DNA of 64,000 bases from DASUPK01 sp963821705 (GCA_963821705.1 CAWGEV010000008.1:1-64000), one strand, 5' to 3'. Counted from the stretch's first letter, positions 50,662 to 60,166 are shown. Notes: a model not told the origin generated them from the letters alone. Made by a program: numbers and translations.

Positions 50662-51651
50662 GCGGCGGCTCGGGAACGGCACCAGCGACTCCGCCTCGGT
50701 GTCCCAGAGCTTCAGCCGGAACGTCTGGATGCTGCTGCGGAGCGTCACGACCGGTGTCCGGCGGAACATCGGATGGGACTCGTGCGCGGCCCGCAGCCGA
50801 TAGTTCGGGATCTTCGCGCTGAGGTGGTGGACGTGGTGGAAGTTGGCGTTGCCGACCACCCAGGCGAGGGGGCGCGGCAGGTCCAGGTAGGAGCTGCCCT
50901 GCAAGGCGGCCAGCTCGAACTGCCACTCCCCGGGCGCCTGGTAGTAGGTGTCCTCGTACTGGTGCTGGATGTAGAGGAGCCAGGCGGCCGCGGCGCCGCC
51001 CGCGATCAGCGTGGTTCCCTGGATCAGCAGGAAGGTGGCCCAGCCGACGAGGGCACTCCAGAGGAGCACCCAGGCGACGAGCGCGAGATTGGTCACCACG
51101 ACGCTGAGCAGGATCCTCGCGGTCATGCCCTTCTGGGGGAAGCGGCGCTCGAACAGGAAGACGAGGCTCGGGCCGACAAGCAGCATCAGGAGCGGGTTGC
51201 GGTAGTGGCGGTAGCCGAGGCGCCGCGGGAGCGAGGCGCTCTCGTACTCGGCGAGGGTCATCGTGTTGATCTCGCCGATGCCGCGGTGCTCGAGGTTCCC
51301 GGTGTGCGCGTGGTGGATGGCGTGCTGCCGCTGCCACCAGCGGTAGGGGGTGAAGAGCAGGAAGCCGAGGAGGTGGCCCCAGCGGCGGTTCGCCCGGCGT
51401 GCGGTGAACAGCGAGTTGTGCGTGAGGTCGTGGAAGATCGAGTACATCCGGATCAGGAAGACGGTCGCGACGAGGCCGAGTGCGATCGCGACCGGGGCGC
51501 TCGGCTGGATCAGCGCGGCGAGGACCCAGACGGCGAGGTAGGGGATGACGACGCTCGCGATCTGTCCGAGGCTGCGGCGCTCGTCGACCTCGAGGTAGGG
51601 GGCGAGATCCTGCTTCCAGGACCTGCGGGCGGGGATCACTTCAGGCTTCAT
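50584..51651 (-). CDS. Membrane fatty acid desaturase
   Basis: 355 residues with about four to six membrane segments. The three histidine boxes of the di-iron site are IFHDLTHNSLF, QRQHAIHHAHTGN and NANFHHVHHLSAKIPNYRL, a delta-12/omega-3 type arrangement. Introduces a double bond into acyl lipids using O2. ATG 51651 has GGGAGGG before it. The C-terminal ~25 residues are encoded opposite the 3' end of the carboxyltransferase gene. Confidence 0.88.
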   Translation of the reverse strand: MKPEVIPARRSWKQDLAPYLEVDERRSLGQIASVVIPYLAVWVLAALIQPSAPVAIALGLVATVFLIRMYSIFHDLTHNSLFTARRANRRWGHLLGFLLFTPYRWWQRQHAIHHAHTGNLEHRGIGEINTMTLAEYESASLPRRLGYRHYRNPLLMLLVGPSLVFLFERRFPQKGMTARILLSVVVTNLALVAWVLLWSALVGWATFLLIQGTTLIAGGAAAAWLLYIQHQYEDTYYQAPGEWQFELAALQGSSYLDLPRPLAWVVGNANFHHVHHLSAKIPNYRLRAAHESHPMFRRTPVVTLRSSIQTFRLKLWDTEAESLVPFPSRRLRGRDRVAALGEAAVLAGREGVTAD

Positions 51652-51685
51652 CACCCTCCCACTACGCCGGGTCGATGCCACTGGA

Positions 51686-53723
51686 TCAGGGTTTGCCGGC
51701 GAGCTCCACGAAGTAGTCGAGCGCGGCCGGGTTCGCCAGCGAGTCGCGGCTCGCGGCCTTATCCGCCGGCTCGCCCATCAGGATCCGCTTGACGGGCACC
51801 TCGAGGATCTTCCCGCTCAGGGTCCGGGGCACCTCCGCGATCTGGAAGATCTCGTTCGGGACGTGGCGGGGGGAGCACTGCTCGCGGATGCGGCGCTTGA
51901 TCTCGCCCACCAGCTCGTCGTTCAGCTCCGCGTCCTCGCGGAGGACCACGAAGAGCGGCATCCATCCCTCGGTGCCGGGTTTCGGCACGTCGACCACCAG
52001 CGCGTCCAGGACCTCCGGGACCTCCGAGACGGCACGGTAGATCTCGCTCGTGCCCATCCGGATGCCGCCGCGGTTGATGGTCGAGTCCGAGCGGCCGTAG
52101 ATGATCGCCGTGCCGCGGGAGGTGATCTCGATCCAGTCGCCGTGTCGCCAGATCCCCGGGAACGTCTCGAAGTAGCTGGCGCGGTAGCGGGAGCCGTCCT
52201 CGTCCCCCCAGAAGAAGACCGGCATGGAGGGCATCGGCTCGGTGATCACCAGCTCGCCGACCTCGTCGATGACCGGCTTGCCGTCCTCGTCGAAGGCCTC
52301 GACCTTCGCCCCGAGTGCGCGGGCCTGGAGCTCGCCCTTGTAGACGGGGAGGATCGGGACGCCGCCGACGAACGCGGTGCAGACGTCGGTACCGCCGCTG
52401 GTCGAGAAGAGCCAGGTGTCCTCGCCGACGTGCTCATAGATCCAGTCGAAGCCCTCGGGGGAGAGCGGGGAGCCGGTCGAGCCGACCGAGCGGAGGCGGG
52501 AGAGGTCACGTCCGTCGCCGGGCCGGACGCCGTCCTTCATGCAGGCGGCGATGTAGGCGGCGCTGGTGCCGAAGCAGGTCATGCCGGTGCGCTCCGCCAG
52601 GTCCCAGAGGACCCCCATGTCGGGGTAGCCGGGGTTGCCGTCGTAGAGGACGATCGACGCCGGCGTGAGCAGGACGCCGACCAGGAAGTTCCACATCATC
52701 CAGCCGGTCGTGCGTGAACCAGAAGAGACGGTCGCCGGTCTGCGCGTCGAGGTGGAGGTAGCCCTTCTTGAGCTGCTCGATCAGGATGCCGCCGTGTCCC
52801 TGGACGATCGCCTTGGGCAGGCCGGTGGTCCCGGAGGAGTAGAGGACCCAGAGAGGATGATCGAAGGGAACGCGCTCGAAGCGGAGCTCGGCGCCGGAGC
52901 CGAGGTCGGTCAGCTGGCCCCAGGTCATCGGGGCTGCGACCTTTTCGTCGCTCTCGAGGCGGGAGAGCTCGGGTGAGGCGCTCAGGTAGGGGACGACGAC
53001 GATTCGCTCCAGGCTCGGGATCTGCGCGGCCACCTCGGCCACGACGTCGAGGCGGTCGAAGTCCTTGCCGCCGTAGCGGTAGCCGTCCACGGTGAACATC
53101 ACCTTCGGCTCGATCTGGGCGAAGCGGTCGATGACGCTGCCCGGGCCGAAGTCCGGTGAGCAGCTCGACCAGGTGGCGCCGAGGCTGGCGGTGGCGAGGA
53201 ACGCGATCAGCGCCTCGGGGCCGTTGGGGAGGTAGGCGACGACGCGGTCGCCCTTCGTGACGCCGAGGGCCTGGAGGCCCTCGCGTACCGCGCCTACCTG
53301 CTCCCGCAGCTCGCCCCAGCGCAGCTCGCTCAGCTCGCGGAGCTCGGACGCGTAGAGGACCGCGACCTCGTCGTCGGCCTTGCCGCGGAAGATGTGCTCG
53401 GTGTAGTTGAGGCGGGCGCCCTCGAACCAGCGCGCGCCCGGCATGACACGCTCGGCCAGCACCTCATCAAACGGCGGCTGCTCAGCTTCGCTTCCGCTGC
53501 CGCCTTGGCCATCCCGGGATGCGATCACGTCGAAGTATTCCCAGAGGGTGCCCCAGAACTCCTCGATCTCGGTGACCGACCAGCGCCAGAGGGCGTGATA
53601 GTCCTCGAAGTGGAGGTCGCGGTTCTCGGCCAGCCACCGGATGTACCGGGTGAGCTGGGAGCGCTCGACCATCTCGGGCGTGGGCGCCCAGAGGATCTCC
53701 GCCTCGACCGTGCTCTCCTCCAC
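51686..53723 (-). CDS. Acetoacetate-CoA ligase, one single-base frameshift
   Basis: About 678 residues. Activates acetoacetate to acetoacetyl-CoA with ATP. The 5' part shows ADDEVAVLY, GDRVVAYLPNGPEALIAFLA, ATWSSCSPDFG, VDGYRYGGKDF and the AMP loop LYSSGTTGLPKAIVQGHGG. At 52713 an extra base turns the family motif FTTTGWMMWNF into FTHDRLDDVEL; the other frame continues correctly through FGTSAAYIAACMKDGVRPG, SRYRASYFETFPG, GRSDSTINRGGIRMGTSEIY and SGKILEVPVKRIL with the catalytic Lys. Together with HMG-CoA lyase it allows re-use of acetoacetate. A sequence error is more likely than loss. Confidence 0.87.
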
Positions 53724-53733
53724 GGCCCGATCT

Positions 53734-54987
53734 TTACACGCGCTCGGCGGTGACGGTCGGCGGCTCGGCGCCGCCGGGCGCCCGCGCGCTGCGGCCCGCG
53801 TCGCGGTCGATCAGGCGGAGCAGGGAGACCAGGAACTCGGTGGCCCGGTCCAGGGCGTCGGGGTCGACGCGCTCCGACACGTCGTCGTGAGTGTGGTACC
53901 AGGGCGCGAGGTTGCCGCTCTCGTCGGTGGTCCGCAGGGTGATCGCGCGGAAGCGCCGGATGCGGGCCGGCATCGCGTCGTCGAGGAGGGCGTGGCGGAT
54001 CGGGCGGGCACCGTCGGGGCTGGCCGCGCCGGATGCCGAGAGCGCCTCGCAGAGCTCGATCAGCTGCGGGTCGTGTGGGAGGCTGATCACCGGACCCTGG
54101 CTGATCTCGTAGGCGACCTGTCCCGAGGAAACGGAGTCGACGTTCAGGAACATCGTGGTCGCGCGATCCATCTCCTTGCGCCGCGAGCGGACGAAGGCCC
54201 GGCTGCCCTCGCAGAAGGACTCCTCCGAGCCGGCGAGCACCACCCAGACGTCGAGGTTCTCGGGCGGGTTCGCAGCCAGCTCCTCGGCGGCGGACAGGAC
54301 GGCCGCGACGCCGGAGGCGTTGTCGTAGGCGCCGGGGACGATCTCGGAGAGGGCGATGTCGATGAGGAGGAAGGCGGCGACGATCAGCACGATCGTCGGG
54401 ATCGCCTGGAGGGCGTTGAGCCAGGTTGCGTCCAGGCCGGCCATGCGGGCGCCGAGGATCGGGAGCAGCGGAGCGAGGCCGAGCCAGAAGAAGAGCCGAA
54501 AGGGGCCGAGGCCGAGGCGGGTGCGCTCGGGGAGGCGGCGGATCCGGCCGGAGGCCTTGGAGAAGATGTAGCCCGTGCGGGCGGCGTCGTAGTGCGCCAT
54601 GAGGACGAGGCGGGCCGGGGCTTCGGGTCGGCCGCCGGACGAGACCACGTTCTGGGAGACCCGACGGAACAGGAGGGATCGGACCAGGTAGAGGCGCGTG
54701 TTGAGGTCCAGGTACGTGGAGATCGCCGCCAGGAAGACCAGGGTGAAGCCGATGGCGGGCTGCACGGTGGCGATGATGCTGCCCGCCACGCCCATCGCGG
54801 CGTGGATCAGGTGGACGACGGCGTACTCGGGGTGAGCGAAGAAGGGCTCGACCTCGGCGCGGCGGCCGATGCGCGTGAGCCGGGCGGCGAGCATGTTCGC
54901 CGCACGCCGCTCGGCGTCGGTGCCTGGGCCCCGCCCCTTGAAGGAGCAGAGCTCGCGGATCAACTCGATGCGCCCTGCGGAGTCCAC
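53734..54987 (-). CDS. M28-family zinc peptidase with membrane segments
   Basis: 417 residues. Zinc ligands can be placed in LMAHYDAARTG, AYDNASGVAAVLSAAEELA, VLAGSEESFCEGSRAF and the late HTHDDVSERVD. Two hydrophobic regions interrupt the fold (about residues 60-95 and 160-215), so it is membrane-bound, with the catalytic part probably on one face. It removes amino acids from peptides or is an aminoacyl-type hydrolase of unknown target. It starts just beside the tRNA-Leu promoter region and lies 10 bases before the acetoacetate-CoA ligase gene. Confidence 0.82.
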   Translation of the reverse strand: MDSAGRIELIRELCSFKGRGPGTDAERRAANMLAARLTRIGRRAEVEPFFAHPEYAVVHLIHAAMGVAGSIIATVQPAIGFTLVFLAAISTYLDLNTRLYLVRSLLFRRVSQNVVSSGGRPEAPARLVLMAHYDAARTGYIFSKASGRIRRLPERTRLGLGPFRLFFWLGLAPLLPILGARMAGLDATWLNALQAIPTIVLIVAAFLLIDIALSEIVPGAYDNASGVAAVLSAAEELAANPPENLDVWVVLAGSEESFCEGSRAFVRSRRKEMDRATTMFLNVDSVSSGQVAYEISQGPVISLPHDPQLIELCEALSASGAASPDGARPIRHALLDDAMPARIRRFRAITLRTTDESGNLAPWYHTHDDVSERVDPDALDRATEFLVSLLRLIDRDAGRSARAPGGAEPPTVTAERV

Positions 54988-55012
54988 CGGCGGCGGATTA
55001 TCGCGTTCAGCT

Positions 55013-55028
55013 CCGCCCCTTTGGGCGG
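55013..55028. terminator. GC hairpin between the M28 gene and tRNA-Leu
   Basis: CCGCCC-CTTT-GGGCGG with a following T-containing stretch (GTTATCTTT). It lies between divergent transcription units, so as a terminator it would act only on read-through; it may instead be part of the tRNA promoter region. Confidence 0.35.
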
Positions 55029-55049
55029 GTTATCTTTGATCGCACCGCG

Positions 55050-55132
55050 GCCGGAGTGGCGGAATGGCAGACGCGCGGCACTCAAAATGCCGTGTCCCTC
55101 GGGACGTGTGGGTTCGAATCCCACCTCCGGCA
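55050..55132 (+). tRNA. tRNA-Leu (anticodon CAA)
   Basis: Acceptor GCCGGAG pairs with CTCCGGC, discriminator A. The anticodon stem CGGCA/TGCCG closes the loop CTCAAAA, giving CAA. A long variable arm (TGTCCCTCGGGACGT) marks it as class II leucine. GGTTCGAATCC is the T arm. The CCA end is not encoded. Confidence 0.95.
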
Positions 55133-55179
55133 CTGCTCAACGGGTCAAACCGGCTGAGGAAAGGGGGGCGAGCCGAGGG

Positions 55180-55223
55180 TTTTGGTCACTTCTCCACGCT
55201 ATAGCGGTGCAAAGTGACCAAAA
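55180..55223. promoter_or_regulatory. Inverted repeat spanning the start codon of the AbiEi-type gene
   Basis: TTTTGGTCACTT (55180-55191) and AAGTGACCAAAA (55212-55223) are perfect 12-base arms. Between them lie the palindrome CGCTATAGCG (55197-55206) and then the GTG at 55207. AbiEi-type antitoxins repress their own promoter through inverted repeats, so this is a strong operator candidate; as RNA it would hide the start codon. Confidence 0.65.
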
Positions 55224-56125
55224 GCGGGGTCGCGCCCGGGATCTGGCGCGTCGGCAACACGGGCTCGTGACCCGCGCCCAGCTTCGCGCGCTTGGATTCA
55301 CCGACAGGGCCATCGACCACCGGATTTCCCGCGGCCGGCTTTCGCACTCTTCACCGCGGGGTTTTCGTCGTCGGCGGTCGCGATATCGGACGTATGGAAC
55401 GCTGGATGGCGGCCGTATTGGCGTGTGGACCGGACGTGCTCCTGAGCCATCAATCCGCTGCTGAGTTGTGGGAAATCAAAAAGCCTCTTGGTGGACGGAT
55501 CGAAGTCTCCGTCGGGGCGGGCGATCGGCGCAGGCCGCGGGGACTCATGGTCCATCGCCGCAGCGTGCTCTCGACCCAGGATCGGCGGGCTCGACACGGG
55601 ATCCCTGTGACCGGCCCGGCGCGAACCTTGGCCGACCTCGCCGTTCGGCTGTCTCAGTCCGAGTTGGAGTCGGCAGTCAACCAGGCGGTCAATTTGGACC
55701 TGACCGATCCGAATCGACTGCGGACGGCGTTGGATCGAATGCGCGGAGAGGCCGGAGCGAGCACAGTGCTCCGGCTCCTCGATCGCCATGGTCTTCGTCT
55801 CACCGATTCCGAGCTCGAGCGGATGTTCCTTCGGCTCGTGCGCGAGGCACGCCTGCCTCTGCCACAAACCGGCGTCCGACTGAACGGCTTCCGGGTCGAC
55901 TTCTTCTGGCCTGATCTCGGACTCGTTGTCGAGACGGACGGTCTCCGCTATCACCGCACGCCGTTCCAGCAGACCCGGGATCGCCGCCGGGACCAGGCAC
56001 ATACCGCCGCTGGCGCCACGACCCTTCGGCTCACCCATGCCCAGGTTCGCTACGAGCCGGCCGAGGTGAAGGCCCTCCTTCGACGCGTGACGCAGCGTCT
56101 CACCCACCGCCGCGACGCGGCCTAG
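55207..56125 (+). CDS. AbiEi-type antitoxin domain plus DUF559 nuclease-like protein, one frameshift
   Basis: About 305 residues. The N-terminal winged helix (ARRQHGLVTRAQLRALGF, TDRAIDHRISRGRL) is the AbiEi_4 type found in type IV abortive-infection antitoxins. An extra T in TTT at 55340-55342 shifts the frame; one base less gives RLRTLHRGVFVVGGRD. The middle (LSHQSAAELWEI, IEVSVGAGDRRRPRG, GIPVTGPARTLADLA) and the C-terminal DUF559 domain, with VDFFWPDLGLVVETDGLRYH (Asp/Glu and His of a Vsr-like nuclease fold), are clean. No AbiEii partner is adjacent. It lies directly after tRNA-Leu. Confidence 0.75.
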
Positions 56126-56135
56126 GCTCCATTCC

Positions 56136-56813
56136 ATGTGCGGGCGCTACACGCTCACGGATCCCGATCCGCGTCTGCTGCGGTTCCGCTTCGGGCTGAC
56201 CGAGTCGGTCGAGATCGAGCAGAAGCCCCGCTACAACATCGCGCCCACCGATTCAGTCCTGGCGGTGAGGCTCGATCGGGAAGGCCGGCGGGAACCCGGC
56301 GTCCTCCGCTGGGGGCTGATCCCTCACTACGCCGACCCCGATGACTTCGACCGCCTGCTGATCAACGCCCGCGCCGAGACCGTCGCCGAGGCGCCGGCCT
56401 TCCGCGATGCGTTCCGGACCCACCGCTGCCTGATCGTGGCGGACGGCTTCTACGAGTGGCGCGCGGAGGACACCGGGAAGAAGCCGGTCTGGATCACGCG
56501 CCCCTCCAGGGAGCCCTTCGCCTTCGCGGGGCTGTGGGCCCGGGCCCGGCGCCCGGACGGCTCGTCGGTCCACTCCTGCGCGATCGTGACCTGCCGGCCG
56601 GGCGAGCTGGTCGCGCCGATTCACGACCGGATGCCGGTGATCCTCGAGGAGGACACCGAGCCCGAGTGGCTCGACCCGGAGACGGGGGAGGGGCGGCTGG
56701 AGGAGCTGTTGGCGCAGACGGAAGACCTGACCGTCACAGAGGTGTCCGACGCCGTCAACGACGTGCGGCAGGACCGCCCGGCGCTGATCGAGCCGCCTCT
56801 ACGGCTGTTCTAG
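56136..56813 (+). CDS. yedK: SOS response-associated peptidase (YedK/HMCES)
   Basis: 225 residues. The N-terminal MCGRYTL exposes the catalytic Cys2 after removal of Met; INARAETV, ADGFYEWRA (catalytic Glu) and APIHDRMPVIL (His) complete the site. It crosslinks to abasic sites in single-stranded DNA and protects them during replication. Starts 10 bases after the DUF559 gene, so they may share a transcript. Confidence 0.93.
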   Translation: MCGRYTLTDPDPRLLRFRFGLTESVEIEQKPRYNIAPTDSVLAVRLDREGRREPGVLRWGLIPHYADPDDFDRLLINARAETVAEAPAFRDAFRTHRCLIVADGFYEWRAEDTGKKPVWITRPSREPFAFAGLWARARRPDGSSVHSCAIVTCRPGELVAPIHDRMPVILEEDTEPEWLDPETGEGRLEELLAQTEDLTVTEVSDAVNDVRQDRPALIEPPLRLF

Positions 56814-56826
56814 GCGGCCGCCCCGC

Positions 56827-57426
56827 TCAGGCTTTCTTGGGTCGGCGCGTCGCCGTCGAGCGGGTGCTCCGCGTGGTGCGGGTCGACCGCGTCGAGCTGC
56901 GGCGACCGGTGCTCTTTCCGCCTCCGCCGCTGCGGCGCGGCGGCTCGACCGGCGGCAGCTCGTCCCCGATCGGCCTCTCCTCCTCGACGTGCCAGTTCTG
57001 GTTGAACGCGACCATCGCGACCGCGACCAGGATCACCTGAACGGGAACCAGGAGGAGACACAGCAGACCGAGCAGATCGGGCGGCAGCGCGGGGTTGCTG
57101 AGGCCGTCCTTCGCCCGGTCGAACCAGGCCGGGGCGGCGATGCCAGCGAAGATCGCCAGGATGATGGACAGGGCGGAGGCCACGGGCAACACCCCGCGGT
57201 TCCAGCGCGCGACCAGGTAGGCGAAGAGGACGTAGAGGCCGGCGTAGATGACGGAGAGGGGCTTGACCCCCTCCAGGCGGGTCCACCCGCCGATGATGAT
57301 CACGAATGAGATGCCGGCGGTGACGAGCAGCAGGAAGACGACGAGGGTCCGCGCGCTCTTGGCCTCGGGCTTCTCCCTGTTCGGTCGCCAGAGCTCGTAT
57401 CCAGGCCGGACCGCTCCCGCTTCCAT
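56827..57426 (-). CDS. Membrane protein with basic C-terminal tail, unknown function
   Basis: 199 residues. Four membrane segments (LVVFLLLVTAGISFVIII, PLSVIYAGLYVLFAYLVA, SALSIILAIFAGIAAPAWF, LGLLCLLLVPVQVILVAVAM) are followed by an extended tail of Arg/Ser/Thr repeats (RRSSTRSTRTTRSTRSTATR). The pattern of a hydrophobic body and a basic, phosphorylatable-looking tail does not match a family I know. It is convergent with yedK. Confidence 0.65.
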   Translation of the reverse strand: MEAGAVRPGYELWRPNREKPEAKSARTLVVFLLLVTAGISFVIIIGGWTRLEGVKPLSVIYAGLYVLFAYLVARWNRGVLPVASALSIILAIFAGIAAPAWFDRAKDGLSNPALPPDLLGLLCLLLVPVQVILVAVAMVAFNQNWHVEEERPIGDELPPVEPPRRSGGGGKSTGRRSSTRSTRTTRSTRSTATRRPKKA

Positions 57427-57486
57427 GGCGAGCAAGTCTATGGACTCGACTGGATGCGCGCTACACCCCAACCGCTGGCGGGGCGA

Positions 57487-57570
57487 TGCGGGCGGAGGGA
57501 CTCGAACCCCCACGCTCTTTCGAGCACCAGGACCTAAACCTGGACCGTCTACCAGTTCCGGCACGCCCGC
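57487..57570 (-). tRNA. tRNA-Leu (anticodon TAG)
   Basis: Acceptor GCGGGCG pairs with CGCCCGC, discriminator A. Anticodon stem CCAGG/CCTGG with loop TTTAGGT gives TAG. A long variable arm (TGCTCGAAAGAGCGT) confirms leucine. Confidence 0.93.
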
Positions 57571-57740
57571 CGGTGAGCCGATTCTAAGTTTTCGCGCGAG
57601 CGAACCACGGATGCCCCCTCTCGAGGCACCGTGGAAGAATGCCGGGGGTTGCCCTCTACTACCTGTCGCTTCGCGGTAGCTACGCCAGCGTCCTTCGGGG
57701 GGCGACGCTCCTACCTGAGGCCGAAGGTACGGGTGGATGC

Positions 57741-58133
57741 ATGACGAAGAGCGCGCCGATTTCCGTCTATCTGGTCGACGACGTGCCCGAACTGCGTGAG
57801 CTGATCAAGTCCGGCATGGAGGAGGACCCGGGCTTCACGGTCGTCGGGGAAGCCCCCGACGGCCGGAGCGCGCTCGAGGGCATCTCGGCGACCCAGCCGG
57901 CGGCCGTGCTGCTCGACCTCTCGATCCCCGACATGGAAGGACTCGAGGCGATCCCCGAGATCCGCAAGGTGGATCCGGACATCGCGATCATCGCGCTCTC
58001 CGGATTCTCGGCAGACCGGATGGGCGGCCCCGCCCTGGATCGCGGCGCCGACGGCTACGTGGAGAAGGGGAGCCCCAGCCAGGAGCTCCGCGACGCCACC
58101 CGCCTGGCGGTGGAGAAGCGCCGCGGGGAGTAG
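57741..58133 (+). CDS. Stand-alone response regulator receiver protein
   Basis: 130 residues, a single CheY-like domain with all key residues: acidic pair in VYLVDDVPELRELIKSG, phospho-Asp in VLLDLSIPDMEGLEAIP, Ser in IIALSGFSADR, Lys in YVEKGSP. The pattern matches NarL-type receivers without their DNA-binding domain. It has no kinase beside it. The ATG at 57741 is preceded by hairpin-rich DNA (57655-57720) that resembles the interspersed repeats of this genome. Confidence 0.87.
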   Translation: MTKSAPISVYLVDDVPELRELIKSGMEEDPGFTVVGEAPDGRSALEGISATQPAAVLLDLSIPDMEGLEAIPEIRKVDPDIAIIALSGFSADRMGGPALDRGADGYVEKGSPSQELRDATRLAVEKRRGE

Positions 58134-58155
58134 CCCGCCGGGCGCGGGCGATCAG

Positions 58156-58229
58156 CGGGGCACCCAGGACTCGAACCTGGAATCGCCGACTTTGGAGGCC
58201 GGTGCCTTAGCCAGTTTGGCCAGTGCCCC
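58156..58229 (-). tRNA. tRNA-Trp (anticodon CCA)
   Basis: Acceptor GGGGCAC pairs with GTGCCCC, discriminator G. The anticodon stem CCGGC/GTCGG has loop CTCCAAA, giving CCA. T stem CCAGG/CCTGG is perfect. Confidence 0.9.
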
Positions 58230-58264
58230 TCGGCCGAGAATCGTAACCCGCGAAGCGTGGGCGC

Positions 58265-59965
58265 CTATGGCTTCGGCGAGGGCTGCTTGGTGCCGGTCCC
58301 GGTGCCCTGGCCCTGCTTCTGCTTCCGCTTCTGCTTGCGGAGCTGCTTCTTCGTCAGCGGCAGCGGGTCCGGGCCCAGCTCGACCCGACAGGACGGGCCG
58401 ACGCAGCTCGAGAGCGGGACGAGCGCCTGGTAGAGCCACCTGCGCACCTGGCGGTAGCGCGGGTCCCTGACGACGGAGTGCAGCTGCGCCGGATCCAGCT
58501 TCATGTCGTACAGCTCGCTCTGACCGTTCGCGTAGATCGTGTACTCGTAGCGGTCGGTCCTGATCGAGCGATATGCAGGCGCGCTGTTCGTGTTGTTGGC
58601 CGACTTGATCGCGTCCGACTCCTGCTCGAGGTTGCGGACGCCGGACTTGCCGGCGACGTGGACCTTCGCCTCCTGCGCCCTGGCGCTGGCCGACTGCGCC
58701 TCCTCGGCGCCGGTTCCTCCGGGACCGGTGTCGCCCTCCAGGAGGATGGGGCGGGTCGTCCGCAGCGCCGGATTCTCCGCGTAGGGCAGGAGCGAGCGGC
58801 CGTCGAGCGAGTTGTCCTGGGAACCGTGCGCGATCTGAAGGATCGTCTGCGGGATGTCGCCGTTCCAGACGAGCTCGTTGCTCACGCCGCCGGCCGGGAT
58901 CCCCGGTCCGCGGATGATCAGCGGGACCCGGGAGGCCGGGTCATACGGCAGGTACTTGCCGTTGGCGATGCGGTGCTCCCCGCGGAAGAACCCGTTGTCT
59001 GAGGAGAAGATGATGTAGGTGTTGTTCAGGATCCCCCTGTCCTTCAGGTTCTGGACCAGCTCCCCGACCGACTGATCCACCGAGATCAGCTGCTCCTCCT
59101 GGCGCCGGCGCTCGTTCGCGATCAGCGCGATCTGCTTCTTGGTCAGCCGCTTCTTCAGCTGCCGCCGGAGCCACCTCGGCTTGTCGCTGATGTTCTTCTC
59201 GTTGAACGCCGGCAGCTTCGGCAGCGGAGTGCCGGCGAGGAGATTGAGGTCCCTGGGCGCCGGATCGAACGGGCCGTGGGGCGAGTTGAACCAGAGGTTC
59301 AGCCAGAACGGCTGATTCGAGACGCCCCTGTCATTGATGAAGTTACCGGCGAGATCGGTGAAGACGTCGGTCTGGTAGTCGCGGGGCTGATCGCCGTAGA
59401 AGGTGAGATGGGGGGTGGGGGTCTGGGGGGTCCGCTCGATCAGCTGGTAGTTGTAATAGAGAGCGTCCTCGGAGATCTTCCCGAACCACTCGTCCCATCC
59501 CTGCGGCACCGGGAGCTGGCCGTCCTGGGCCCCGTAGCCGTTCATGTACTTGCCGATGTGGACGTTGTAGTAGCCGTCGTTGTGCAGCCACACCGGCAGG
59601 TCGTTGGACTGGTGCGAGATGAACTTGGTCCAGCTCCCGTTCGGGGGGAAGTTGCCGTGCACCCCGTGGTTGTGCATGTACTGCCCGCTCAGCATCGTGG
59701 CGCGGGAGGGACAGCAGAGCGGGAAGGAGATGTAGAACTCGTTGAAGCTGGTCCCCTGGGCGGCGAGGAGCGACTGCACATTCGGCATCGCCGACAGCTC
59801 GCTCGACGTCATGTCGTCGGTGAGGATGAAGAGGACGTTCCTCTGCGGGGGGGCGCCACTCGCTTCGCGGGTCGCAATCGTCGCGGCGACGACCGCGAGC
59901 AGCGCGAGCGCCGCCATGAGCGTGGCCCAGGCGCGGGCGTGCGCGAGTCTTGGAAAGGGCGGCAT
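58265..59965 (-). CDS. Secreted sulfatase, second copy
   Basis: 566 residues. Signal peptide with LMAALALLAVVAATIAT; then VLFILTDDMTSSELSAMPN (metal Asp pair), FPLCCPSRATMLSGQYMHNH (formylglycine Cys in CxPSR), FSSDNGFFRGEHR and VPLIIRGPGIPAGG. The C-terminus is basic (KKQLRKQKRKQKQGQ). It is clearly related to the sulfatase at 45.8 kb but longer by an insert after the substrate domain (TGAEEAQSASARAQEAK). It lies between the Trp and Gly tRNA genes. Confidence 0.9.
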   Translation of the reverse strand: MPPFPRLAHARAWATLMAALALLAVVAATIATREASGAPPQRNVLFILTDDMTSSELSAMPNVQSLLAAQGTSFNEFYISFPLCCPSRATMLSGQYMHNHGVHGNFPPNGSWTKFISHQSNDLPVWLHNDGYYNVHIGKYMNGYGAQDGQLPVPQGWDEWFGKISEDALYYNYQLIERTPQTPTPHLTFYGDQPRDYQTDVFTDLAGNFINDRGVSNQPFWLNLWFNSPHGPFDPAPRDLNLLAGTPLPKLPAFNEKNISDKPRWLRRQLKKRLTKKQIALIANERRRQEEQLISVDQSVGELVQNLKDRGILNNTYIIFSSDNGFFRGEHRIANGKYLPYDPASRVPLIIRGPGIPAGGVSNELVWNGDIPQTILQIAHGSQDNSLDGRSLLPYAENPALRTTRPILLEGDTGPGGTGAEEAQSASARAQEAKVHVAGKSGVRNLEQESDAIKSANNTNSAPAYRSIRTDRYEYTIYANGQSELYDMKLDPAQLHSVVRDPRYRQVRRWLYQALVPLSSCVGPSCRVELGPDPLPLTKKQLRKQKRKQKQGQGTGTGTKQPSPKP

Positions 59966-60078
59966 GCGGCTGAGTGGCGATGCGGCGGGGGGCCCCCTGC
60001 CTCTAGAACCATCCCGCGGGCGTCGAGTTTCGCAAACACTCCGGCGCCCAGCGCCGGAATCCGCCCCCCGGCCGAACC

Positions 60079-60084
60079 TATAAT
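60079..60084 (+). promoter_or_regulatory. -10 box of the tRNA-Gly/tRNA-Pro promoter
   Basis: TATAAT, a perfect -10 hexamer and rare in this GC-rich DNA, ends 10 bases before tRNA-Gly. It probably drives both tRNA genes; no clear -35 is seen. Confidence 0.6.
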
Positions 60085-60094
60085 CGGCCCGAAC

Positions 60095-60166
60095 GCGGGC
60101 GTGGTGTAGTTGGTAACACAGGAGCCTTCCAAGCTCCCGTCGCCGGTTCGATCCCGGTCGCCCGCT
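60095..60166 (+). tRNA. tRNA-Gly (anticodon TCC)
   Basis: Acceptor GCGGGCG pairs with CGCCCGC, discriminator T. Anticodon stem GGAGC/GCTCC with loop CTTCCAA gives TCC. T arm GGTTCGATCCC. Standard 72-base class I tRNA. Confidence 0.93.

Noticed and set aside
52705..52720. Programmed frameshift or split gene in the acetoacetate-CoA ligase
   Set aside because: A single extra base inside the FTTTGWMMWN motif explains it; the second half has no ribosome site or plausible independent start.
53641..55188. Long plus-strand open frame opposite the M28 peptidase that runs into the AbiEi gene
   Set aside because: The part before 55200 has no homology and is antisense to a gene with zinc-peptidase motifs; it also runs straight through tRNA-Leu.
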